DNA of 5,773 bases, taken from assembly GCA_023416895.1 (NCBI GenBank), contig JAEZGQ010000221.1, positions 1 to 5,773 on the forward strand, in the 5' to 3' direction. Source of the DNA: Bacillota bacterium (GTDB taxonomy: Bacteria; Bacillota; Clostridia; Christensenellales; CAG-138). Made by a program: the position numbers and the translations under genes. The notes under the pieces were generated by a model that was not told the origin of the DNA, searched no databases, and was given only the letters and a program-made list of their open reading frames with translations. The first letter of the stretch is position 1; each line of letters opens with the position of its first letter. This document shows positions 1 through 5,642 of this stretch, piece by piece.

Positions 1-117
1 CCTTACTTGATTTGCTCCCCGAAGATTGGCAAACATGCCAGATTATTCAATCAAAAAGCGACCCATCTACATAACTTCTACAAATTTGAATGAGATACTA
101 AAGGGCAGAAAAGCAAC

Positions 118-123
118 AGGAGG
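118..123 (+). promoter_or_regulatory. Ribosome binding site of the HMA/TauE-SafE/cupredoxin gene
   Basis: A perfect AGGAGG lies 6 bases before the ATG at 130 and 9 bases before the ATG at 133. The second spacing is nearer the usual optimum, so the first Met may not be used. The choice changes the protein by only one residue. Confidence 0.85.
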
Positions 124-129
124 TATCTG

Positions 130-1974
130 ATGATGGGAATAAAAACCCGTCGGCTGCGCATCGGCGACATGACCTGCGTAAGCTGCCAAAATAGAGTTGA
201 AAAAGCTTTGAATTCCGCCATCGGCGTAAAAAGCGCAAAGGTCAGCTACAGCACAGGCGCCGCTGAAATCACATACGACGCGAACCTTCTTTCCCTTCGC
301 GATATTATTGCGGTCATCGAGAAGTCTGGATATCGGGTGCTTACAGGCGGCAAAGCGGAATTTCGCGCGAGCCGCACCGTTGGCCTTTTGCTGATCATCG
401 CCGCATTGTATTGGTTTTTGCAGTACTTTGGTATTCTCAACCTGCTTGTGCCTACCCAATTGGCTGAGGCCGGCATGGGATACGGCATGCTTTTTGTAAT
501 CGGCCTTATCACCTCGGTGCATTGCGTAGCGATGTGCGGCGGCATTAACCTCTCCCAATGCATCCCGCAGAATGAGGCGAGCGAGAACGGCAAGCTCTCC
601 GCGCTGCGGCCGAGTTTCCTTTATAACCTTGGCCGCGTAATTTCCTACACGGTCGTGGGCTTCGTCGTAGGGGCAATCGGTTCCGCATTCACCTTCTCCA
701 ATACCCTTCAGGGCATCCTGAAGCTGATTGCGGGCGTATTCATGATCATTATGGGCATCAACATGCTGGGTATTTTCCCGTGGCTGAAAAAGCTCAATCC
801 CAGAATGCCTAAGTTTCTTTCCCGTAAAATAACAGCGGAAAAAAGCATGAACAAAAGCCCTTTGATCGTTGGATTGCTCAACGGCCTGATGCCCTGCGGC
901 CCTTTACAGGCCATGCAAATTTACGCACTCTCCACCGGCAACCCGTTTGCGGGGGCATTGTCCATGCTGGTGTTCAGCTTGGGAACCGTGCCGCTGATGT
1001 TCGGCCTTGGCGCACTCAGCACGATTTTGAGCAAAAAGTTTACACGCCGGATGATGACCGTGGGCGCGGTACTGGTAGCGGTGCTCGGGCTCGCCATGTT
1101 TTCACAGGGCTGGAGCCTTTCGGGGTTCAACCTGTCCCAAGCGGTTTCTCAAAACGCGAACGGCGCGCAATCCGAAACGGACACGGATGGCACCCAACAG
1201 GTGGAAACGAACGACGGGACGCAGGTGGTAAACTCCACCCTTTCATCCGGCGGGTATCCCTCCATTACCGTACAGGCCGGAACACCCGTAAAGTGGGTGA
1301 TAGACGCTCCGGAAGGCAGCATCAACGGCTGCAACAACCGCATGATCATCCGGGCGTATGACATTGAATACCGGTTCAAGACCGGTGAAAACGTGATCAC
1401 ATTTACACCCACGAAGACGGGAAAATTCCAATATACCTGCTGGATGGGAATGATTCGCGGCACGATCACCGTCGTGGAGGCCGGCACGAATTCTTCTTCC
1501 GCCAACACCGCCACCCCCTCTACTGCTCCGACCACCCCAACGCCAGCGGTGTGCGCAATTCCTACGGATAACGTGGCAATCGCTACGCGGGGAAAAGACC
1601 AAGAAGGCAACGACATGCAAACGGTGGAGATTACGCTGACGGAAGGGGGTTTCAGCCCCGCCATCTTGGTTGTCGAACATGGGTCTTATGTGGAATGGAA
1701 GATACGCAATCAGGTATCCGACACGGCAGAGTTATTGGTTCCTTTGTATTCCGCTTTGCTTCCGCTCGATCAGGAGGAAAATTCTTTCGCCTTCTTTCCC
1801 GACGTGAGCTTTGACTTCACCACCGGCGACAATGCATTTTACGGCTACGTCAAGGTGGTAGATGACCTTGATGCCGTAAACATCGATGCGATCAAGGCGG
1901 AAGTTGCCGCCTATACGCCCTCTGCTTCTTCGCAAGACGACTTCACGAGCGGAGGCGGTAGTTGCTGCGGCTGA
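130..1974 (+). CDS. HMA / DsbD_2 (TauE-SafE-like) membrane / tandem cupredoxin fusion protein, probable copper handling
   Basis: The 614-residue protein has three parts. Residues about 7-72 form an HMA domain with the metal motif GDMTCVSC (C16, C19). After a first membrane segment (about 85-107) comes a DsbD_2/TauE-SafE-like core of about six helices (about 118-327) with the family signatures SVHCVAMCGG (H131, C132, C136) and NGLMPCG (N251, P255, C256). A Ser/Thr/Gln-rich linker leads to a cupredoxin-like domain (about 368-450) with possible copper ligands C401 (GCNN) and C437/M439/M441 (YTCWMGM). A Thr/Pro/Ser linker (451-473) joins a second cupredoxin-like domain (about 475-590) that lacks an equivalent Cys/Met set. 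The chain ends GGGSCCG. Two adjacent ATGs (130, 133) follow AGGAGG at 118-123 with spacings of 6 and 9 bases, so either could be used. Known for the family: such proteins occur with copper ATPases and are often annotated as sulfite exporter TauE/SafE or UreH-domain proteins; sulfite or urease function is not implied here. Inferred role: moving or buffering copper, or electrons, across the membrane. Domain calls are firm, exact function is not. Confidence 0.88.
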   Translation: MMGIKTRRLRIGDMTCVSCQNRVEKALNSAIGVKSAKVSYSTGAAEITYDANLLSLRDIIAVIEKSGYRVLTGGKAEFRASRTVGLLLIIAALYWFLQYFGILNLLVPTQLAEAGMGYGMLFVIGLITSVHCVAMCGGINLSQCIPQNEASENGKLSALRPSFLYNLGRVISYTVVGFVVGAIGSAFTFSNTLQGILKLIAGVFMIIMGINMLGIFPWLKKLNPRMPKFLSRKITAEKSMNKSPLIVGLLNGLMPCGPLQAMQIYALSTGNPFAGALSMLVFSLGTVPLMFGLGALSTILSKKFTRRMMTVGAVLVAVLGLAMFSQGWSLSGFNLSQAVSQNANGAQSETDTDGTQQVETNDGTQVVNSTLSSGGYPSITVQAGTPVKWVIDAPEGSINGCNNRMIIRAYDIEYRFKTGENVITFTPTKTGKFQYTCWMGMIRGTITVVEAGTNSSSANTATPSTAPTTPTPAVCAIPTDNVAIATRGKDQEGNDMQTVEITLTEGGFSPAILVVEHGSYVEWKIRNQVSDTAELLVPLYSALLPLDQEENSFAFFPDVSFDFTTGDNAFYGYVKVVDDLDAVNIDAIKAEVAAYTPSASSQDDFTSGGGSCCG

Positions 1975-2048
1975 GCCTTTGCAATTCAGCATGGTATCAC
2001 GCACACTTCCCCACGCCATACGCTTATTACAAACATGAAAACGCATTC

Positions 2049-2053
2049 GGAGG
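2049..2053 (+). promoter_or_regulatory. Ribosome binding site deciding the DUF2318 lipoprotein start
   Basis: GGAGG stands 8 bases before the ATG at 2062. An in-frame ATG at 2035 has no purine-rich site upstream, and using it would place this GGAGG inside the coding region. The site therefore favours the 2062 start. Confidence 0.8.
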
Positions 2054-2061
2054 AAAAAGAA

Positions 2062-2616
2062 ATGTATTCATTCAAAGCAAACAACAAAAAACTGTTCCGC
2101 AGCACGGCTACAGGCATTTTCTACATATTGACAATAGCGCTATTATTAAGCGCATGTGCGAAGGAGCCTGCCCCTTCCCCCTCTCCCGAAGGTAGCGGCA
2201 CTTCCGCAACCGAGGCGACTGCGCCCCAGACATCGGCTGATACCGCCGCTGAGAGCGAGGATTTGATAATCCCCCTTGCCGAAATCACGCAAGACGCCTC
2301 CTTCTTCCCCGTAGTAGTTGACGGAACCAAGATGGAAGTGATCGCTGTCAAGGCGCCGGACGGCACCATCCGCACGGCCTTCAATACATGCCAAATCTGC
2401 TACGACTCCGGCCGGGGCTACTATAAGCAGGAAGGCGACATGCTCGTTTGCCAAAACTGCGGGAACCGTTTCCCTATGAGCAATGTTGAAGTGGAGGCGG
2501 GCGGTTGCAATCCGTGGCCCATTTTTGCGGAAAATAAAACCGTGACAGATGAATCCATCACGATTTCGTTTGATTTTCTCAAGGCTTCCATTGAGATTTT
2601 CGCAAATTGGAAATAG
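2062..2616 (+). CDS. DUF2318 (Fe-S/FtrD-like) domain lipoprotein
   Basis: The protein has 184 residues from the ATG at 2062. A basic N-terminus (KKLFR) and a hydrophobic stretch end in the lipobox LSAC, so C32 is the expected lipidated residue and the mature protein should sit on the outer face of the membrane. A low-complexity Pro/Ser/Thr/Ala tether (about 34-60) follows. The globular part carries C110-x2-C113 (CQIC), C130-x2-C133 (CQNC), C149 and the conserved stretch GGCNPWPI, matching the DUF2318 family (PF10080). Members of this family are annotated as Fe-S-containing proteins and include FtrD of FtrABCD-type iron uptake. The four CxxC cysteines could hold a metal or Fe-S site; which one cannot be read from sequence. 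The gene starts 87 bases after the preceding stop on the same strand with no obvious terminator between, so the two are probably cotranscribed. Inferred role: extracytoplasmic redox or metal-binding partner of the copper proteins. Confidence 0.85.
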   Translation: MYSFKANNKKLFRSTATGIFYILTIALLLSACAKEPAPSPSPEGSGTSATEATAPQTSADTAAESEDLIIPLAEITQDASFFPVVVDGTKMEVIAVKAPDGTIRTAFNTCQICYDSGRGYYKQEGDMLVCQNCGNRFPMSNVEVEAGGCNPWPIFAENKTVTDESITISFDFLKASIEIFANWK

Positions 2617-2628
2617 CGGCAAGCGCCT

Positions 2629-2985
2629 TTATTCTTTGATTTTCATGGAGCAGCTTACCTCCAGTTCGTTTGCCTTGAGGTAATCTGCTCCCCATTCATA
2701 CATCAGCGAAAGAATGGGGCGGATGCTCCGGCCCAAGTCGGTCAAAGAGTATTCAACCTTGGGCGGCACAACGGGGTACACCGTGCGAACCACCAAATTG
2801 TCCTGCTCAAGCTCGCGCAGCTGCTGGGTAAGCATTTTGGGCGTGGCTTGCGGGATGAGCTTTCTCAGCTCGCCGAACCGCTGCGTGGTATCAACAAGAT
2901 GCCACAAAATCAACGACTTGTATTTTCCGCCGATCAAATCCAGCGTGGTGCCAACAGGGCAGTGATATTCGGAACAGCATTGCAT
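2629..2985 (-). CDS. HxlR-family winged-helix transcriptional regulator
   Basis: The 118-residue protein is the usual size for HxlR regulators and matches them throughout: CPVGTTLDLIGGKYKSLILWHL at the N-terminus, then RFGELRKLIP, a recognition-helix region TPKMLTQQLRELE, and a wing with VPPKVEYSLTDLGRS. The ATG at 2983-2985 is preceded by AAGGAG (complement of 2995-3000) at 9 bases. Known for the family: dimeric DNA-binding proteins, several of which (such as YodB and HypR) sense oxidants or electrophiles through an N-terminal Cys; C9, in the CPV motif, is the equivalent position. This copy also has C3, C4 and H8 nearby and C112 near the C-terminus. The gene is divergent from copA and convergent with the DUF2318 gene (12-base gap). 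It probably represses itself through the inverted repeat on its -10 and may control copA. Copper sensing is inference; thiol or oxidant sensing is equally possible. Confidence 0.93.
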   Translation of the reverse strand: MQCCSEYHCPVGTTLDLIGGKYKSLILWHLVDTTQRFGELRKLIPQATPKMLTQQLRELEQDNLVVRTVYPVVPPKVEYSLTDLGRSIRPILSLMYEWGADYLKANELEVSCSMKIKE

Positions 2986-3016
2986 AGCTGCACGCTCCTT
3001 CGGTATCTTTTTGGGT

Positions 3017-3034
3017 ACTATATTACAATATAGT
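3017..3034. promoter_or_regulatory. Perfect inverted repeat, likely operator of the HxlR-family regulator
   Basis: ACTATATT, a 2-base spacer (AC) and AATATAGT form an exact 8-base dyad in the hxlR/copA divergent region. It covers the predicted -10 of the regulator gene. An AT-rich TACTAT-type dyad beside the regulator gene is consistent with sites bound by HxlR/YodB-type proteins. That this particular protein binds it is inference from position and symmetry. Confidence 0.65.
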
Positions 3035-3046
3035 GCGTACTTGCAA
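3017..3046 (-). promoter_or_regulatory. Predicted promoter of the HxlR-family regulator gene
   Basis: Reading the - strand, a -35-like TTGCAA (3046-3041) and a -10-like TATAGT (3022-3017) are separated by 18 bases. The -10 matches five of six and the -35 four of six consensus positions. The -10 is one arm of the inverted repeat at 3017-3034, so a bound repressor would block this promoter. Transcription would begin around 3010, leaving a short leader that holds the AAGGAG site. Confidence 0.5.
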
Positions 3047-3047
3047 A

Positions 3048-3076
3048 TTTATATTTTTATATCAAAATAATACTAT
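3048..3076 (+). promoter_or_regulatory. Weak candidate promoter of copA
   Basis: A -35-like TTTATA (3048-3053) and a -10-like TACTAT (3071-3076) have a 17-base spacer, each matching four of six consensus positions. The surroundings are AT-rich and the position would give a leader of about 65-70 bases containing the hairpin at 3099-3128. The heptamer TACTATA at 3071-3077 is identical to 3016-3022 at the edge of the operator dyad. Low match quality fits an activated or tightly controlled promoter, but could also be chance in AT-rich DNA. Confidence 0.35.
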
Positions 3077-3098
3077 AAGGTTTTTACAAGGTCAAGCT

Positions 3099-3128
3099 GG
3101 AAACCGGCGGGATACCGCCGGAATTTCC
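3099..3128 (+). promoter_or_regulatory. Strong hairpin in the copA mRNA leader
   Basis: CCGGCGG (3104-3110), a GATA loop and CCGCCGG (3115-3121) form a perfect 7-base GC-only stem. It extends outward with GGAAA (3099-3103) pairing to TTTCC (3124-3128) across an AA bulge (3122-3123), giving 12 base pairs. It ends 4 bases before the GAGGAG ribosome binding site. There is no following run of T, so it is not a standard intrinsic terminator. It may stabilise the mRNA end, tune translation, or be a protein-binding or regulatory RNA element; no known riboswitch class was recognised. Confidence 0.6.
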
Positions 3129-3132
3129 GAGA

Positions 3133-3138
3133 GAGGAG
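3133..3138 (+). promoter_or_regulatory. Ribosome binding site deciding the copA start
   Basis: GAGGAG lies 11 bases before the ATG at 3150. It sets the start ahead of an in-frame GTG at 3033, whose use would add 39 residues encoded by the operator/promoter region and leader hairpin, and which has no ribosome binding site. The 11-base spacing is slightly long, and the nearby hairpin may affect access to the site. Confidence 0.8.
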
Positions 3139-3149
3139 TTTTTACATCA

Positions 3150-5642
3150 ATGGAAAGTCACGTATTGAGCATCCGCGGTATGACCTGCGCGGCTTGTGCG
3201 CAGAGGATCGAGAAAACCGTGCGTAAGCTTTCCGGCGTTCAACAGGCAAATGTGAATTTGGCCAGCGAAAAGCTGTTTGTGGAGTATAACGCTGCCGAAC
3301 TGCAGTTATCCGCCATCAAAGAGGCTGTTGTTAAGATCGGCTACGAGGTGGCGGAAAAAACAGACAGCCAAAATGTAACCATCCCCATCGGCGGCATGAC
3401 CTGCGCCGCCTGCGCTCAGCGGGTGGAAAAAGCCATCAAAAAGCTTGAGGGCGTGGAAAGCGCGTCCGTAAACTTCGCCACCGAAAAAGCTACCGTTGCC
3501 TACCATCCTGAGAAGATACGGCTCTCCGCCATTCGAGAAGCGGTTACAAAAGCCGGGTACACGGTGTTAGAGATCAAAAAAGCGGATGCCGCCGATGAGG
3601 ATCGCGCGCGCAAGCAACAGGAAATCCGCACCCTCTGGACAAAGTTCATCGTGTCGGCCGCTTTCTCGCTGCCGCTTCTTTATATCGCGATGGCGCCGAT
3701 GATTCAATTCATACGCCTTCCCTTCCCTGCCGGGCTTGACCCGATGCAGTATTCCCTGATATATGCGTTGGTGCAGTTTTTGCTGGTTTTGCCGGTCATC
3801 GGCGTAGGGTATCGCTTCTACACCGTCGGCTTCAAGGCGCTTTGGCAGCGAAGCCCGAACATGGATTCGCTGATTGCCATCGGCACCACCGCCGCCTTCA
3901 TCTACAGCGTATACAACGTATTCCAAATCGCCAACGGCAACTTTAAGGCAGTGGAATCCCTCTACTTTGAAACGGCAGGTGTGATTATCACCCTCATCCT
4001 TTTAGGAAAATCGCTTGAGGCGGTATCAAAAGGGCGCACGAGCGAGGCCATTAAAAAGCTGATGGGCCTTGCGCCAAAAACCGCCTTTGTGCTTGAGAAT
4101 GGCATAGAGAAGGAAATCCCCATCGATGAAGTGGAAATCGGCGACATTCTCGTGGTAAAGCCCGGCGCAAAAATCCCGGTAGACGGAACGGTAACCGAGG
4201 GTCACACGGCAATCGACGAATCCATGCTGACCGGCGAAAGCATGCCGGTGGACAAAAAGGCGGGCGATCCCGTTTACGCCGCCTCCCTCAACACCACAGG
4301 CGCCATACAATTTCGCGCCGAAAAAATCGGCAGCGATACCGCACTTGCACAGATCATCAAGCTTGTGGAGGACGCGCAAGGTTCCAAGGCACCCATCGCA
4401 CAGATGGCGGACATCGTATCCGGCTACTTTGTGCCCGTGGTTTGCCTCATTGCGCTGGCAGCGGGGATCACATGGTACTTTGGTACGGGCGGAGATCTGA
4501 AGTTTGCCCTGACCATCTTCATCTCGGTGCTCGTAATTGCCTGCCCTTGCGCGCTGGGCCTCGCTACACCCACCGCCATCATGGTGGGAACCGGCAAGGG
4601 CGCGGAAAACGGCATCCTCATCAAGGGCGGAGAGGCCCTTGAAACCGCTCATAAAATCAACACCATCGTGTTCGACAAAACCGGTACCATCACCGAGGGC
4701 AAGCCGACCGTTACGGACGTACTGACAGCGGAGGGCATTGCGGTCGAAAAGCTGCTGCAAATTACGGCCTCGGCCGAAAAAAGCTCCGAGCACCCGCTGG
4801 GACAGGCGATTGTGGCAGGCGCACAGGAAAAAGGGCTAGAGCTTCTGAAGGTGGAGGAGTTTGAGGCCATCACCGGACGGGGAATTCTTGCCAAAATAGG
4901 CGGGCAAACGGTTCTTGCCGGCAACCGCAAGCTGATGGATGAGAGCGGCATTTCCTTGACGTCGCTGGAAGAGGCATCCGACCGCCTTGCGGGAGAAGGC
5001 AAAACGCCCATGTACGTAGCTGTTGACGGAAAACCTGTGGGCATCGTCGCGGTAGCAGACGTGGTGAAGCAAAGCAGCCGCTCGGCCATTGAAAGCCTGC
5101 ACAAAATGGGCATTCAAGTGGCCATGATCACCGGCGACAACAAAAAAACAGCAGCCGCCATCGCCAAACAAGTCGGCATCGACCGCGTTCTTGCCGAAGT
5201 GCTGCCCCAGGATAAGTCCAACGAGGTAAAAAAGCTCCAAGGAGAAGGCCGCAAAGTCGCTATGGTAGGCGACGGTATCAACGACGCGCCCGCTTTGGCA
5301 CAGGCCGACATCGGCATCGCCATCGGCTCCGGCACGGACGTTGCGATGGAGAGCGCGGACATCGTTTTGATGCGCTCGGATTTGATGGACGTTCCCACGG
5401 CCATCGACCTAAGCAAAAAAACCATCCGCAACATCAAGCAGAATTTGTTCTGGGCCTTCGGCTACAACGTGATCGGCATTCCGATTGCGGCGGGCATCCT
5501 CCATCTCTTCGGCGGGCCTCTGCTTAACCCGATCTTTGCGGCGGCCGCCATGTCGTTAAGCTCCGTTTCGGTACTCACAAACGCGCTGCGGCTCAAAAGG
5601 TTTAAGGCAGCAACACAGAACGGAAAGGACATTTCACGATGA
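3150..5642 (+). CDS. copA: Cu+-exporting P1B-type ATPase CopA
   Basis: The 830-residue protein uses ATP to export Cu+ from the cytosol across the cell membrane. Two N-terminal HMA domains carry GMTCAAC (C13/C16 and C85/C88). Eight membrane helices fall at about 166-187, 199-223, 238-257, 271-290, 425-445, 452-474, 767-788 and 797-816. The actuator motif TGES is at 361-364, the transport motif CPC at 465-467, the phosphorylated Asp at D509 in DKTGT, the HP motif at H548-P549, TGDN at 661-664 and GDGIND at 707-712. The Cu+-specific residues of the P1B-1 group are present: Y772-N773 in helix 7 and M801-x3-S805 in helix 8. No key residue is missing, and the length is close to two-HMA relatives such as Bacillus subtilis CopA. 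It is transcribed away from the HxlR-family regulator, and its stop overlaps the next gene by four bases. Silver transport as a side activity is possible; zinc or cadmium specificity is unlikely given the helix 7 and 8 residues. Confidence 0.97.
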   Translation: MESHVLSIRGMTCAACAQRIEKTVRKLSGVQQANVNLASEKLFVEYNAAELQLSAIKEAVVKIGYEVAEKTDSQNVTIPIGGMTCAACAQRVEKAIKKLEGVESASVNFATEKATVAYHPEKIRLSAIREAVTKAGYTVLEIKKADAADEDRARKQQEIRTLWTKFIVSAAFSLPLLYIAMAPMIQFIRLPFPAGLDPMQYSLIYALVQFLLVLPVIGVGYRFYTVGFKALWQRSPNMDSLIAIGTTAAFIYSVYNVFQIANGNFKAVESLYFETAGVIITLILLGKSLEAVSKGRTSEAIKKLMGLAPKTAFVLENGIEKEIPIDEVEIGDILVVKPGAKIPVDGTVTEGHTAIDESMLTGESMPVDKKAGDPVYAASLNTTGAIQFRAEKIGSDTALAQIIKLVEDAQGSKAPIAQMADIVSGYFVPVVCLIALAAGITWYFGTGGDLKFALTIFISVLVIACPCALGLATPTAIMVGTGKGAENGILIKGGEALETAHKINTIVFDKTGTITEGKPTVTDVLTAEGIAVEKLLQITASAEKSSEHPLGQAIVAGAQEKGLELLKVEEFEAITGRGILAKIGGQTVLAGNRKLMDESGISLTSLEEASDRLAGEGKTPMYVAVDGKPVGIVAVADVVKQSSRSAIESLHKMGIQVAMITGDNKKTAAAIAKQVGIDRVLAEVLPQDKSNEVKKLQGEGRKVAMVGDGINDAPALAQADIGIAIGSGTDVAMESADIVLMRSDLMDVPTAIDLSKKTIRNIKQNLFWAFGYNVIGIPIAAGILHLFGGPLLNPIFAAAAMSLSSVSVLTNALRLKRFKAATQNGKDISR

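Noticed and set aside
1..93. End of an upstream + strand gene
   Set aside because: Two frames are open from the left edge (stops at 72-74 and 91-93). The first reads more like protein (LLDLLPEDWQ), but the stretch is too short and AT-rich to choose, and no family is recognisable.
75..117. Promoter for the first gene
   Set aside because: TTGAAT at 86-91 has no acceptable -10 at proper spacing, and TACTAA at 96-101 has no -35. A promoter may lie further upstream, outside the window.
1149..1680. Overlapping - strand open frames opposite the cupredoxin region
   Set aside because: They mirror the codon pattern of the sense gene, have no recognisable domain, and contradict the clear domains on the + strand.
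2035..2061. Earlier ATG at 2035 for the DUF2318 lipoprotein
   Set aside because: No ribosome binding site precedes it, and the strong GGAGG at 2049-2053 points to the ATG at 2062, which gives a normal-length lipoprotein signal peptide.
2617..2640. Bidirectional terminator between the convergent genes
   Set aside because: The only possible stem (GGC/GCC around 2618-2627) is three base pairs, too weak despite the T-rich sequence after it.
3011..3040. CopY-type cop box or CsoR-type operator
   Set aside because: No TACAnnTGTA core and no G/C-tract dyad is present. The symmetric element is AT-rich and fits an HxlR-type site better.
3099..3128. Intrinsic terminator or attenuator
   Set aside because: The stem is strong but is followed by AGAGAGGAG rather than a run of T, and no competing anti-terminator pairing was evident.
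3033..3149. N-terminal extension of CopA from an in-frame GTG at 3033
   Set aside because: It has no ribosome binding site, starts inside the operator dyad, runs through the predicted promoter and leader hairpin, and adds 39 residues unlike a CopA N-terminus. The ATG at 3150 has GAGGAG upstream and begins right before the first HMA domain.
4026..4793. Long - strand open frame opposite copA
   Set aside because: It lies wholly inside copA, which has every catalytic motif in frame. The translation is compositionally odd and has no recognisable domain, so it is a shadow of the coding frame.
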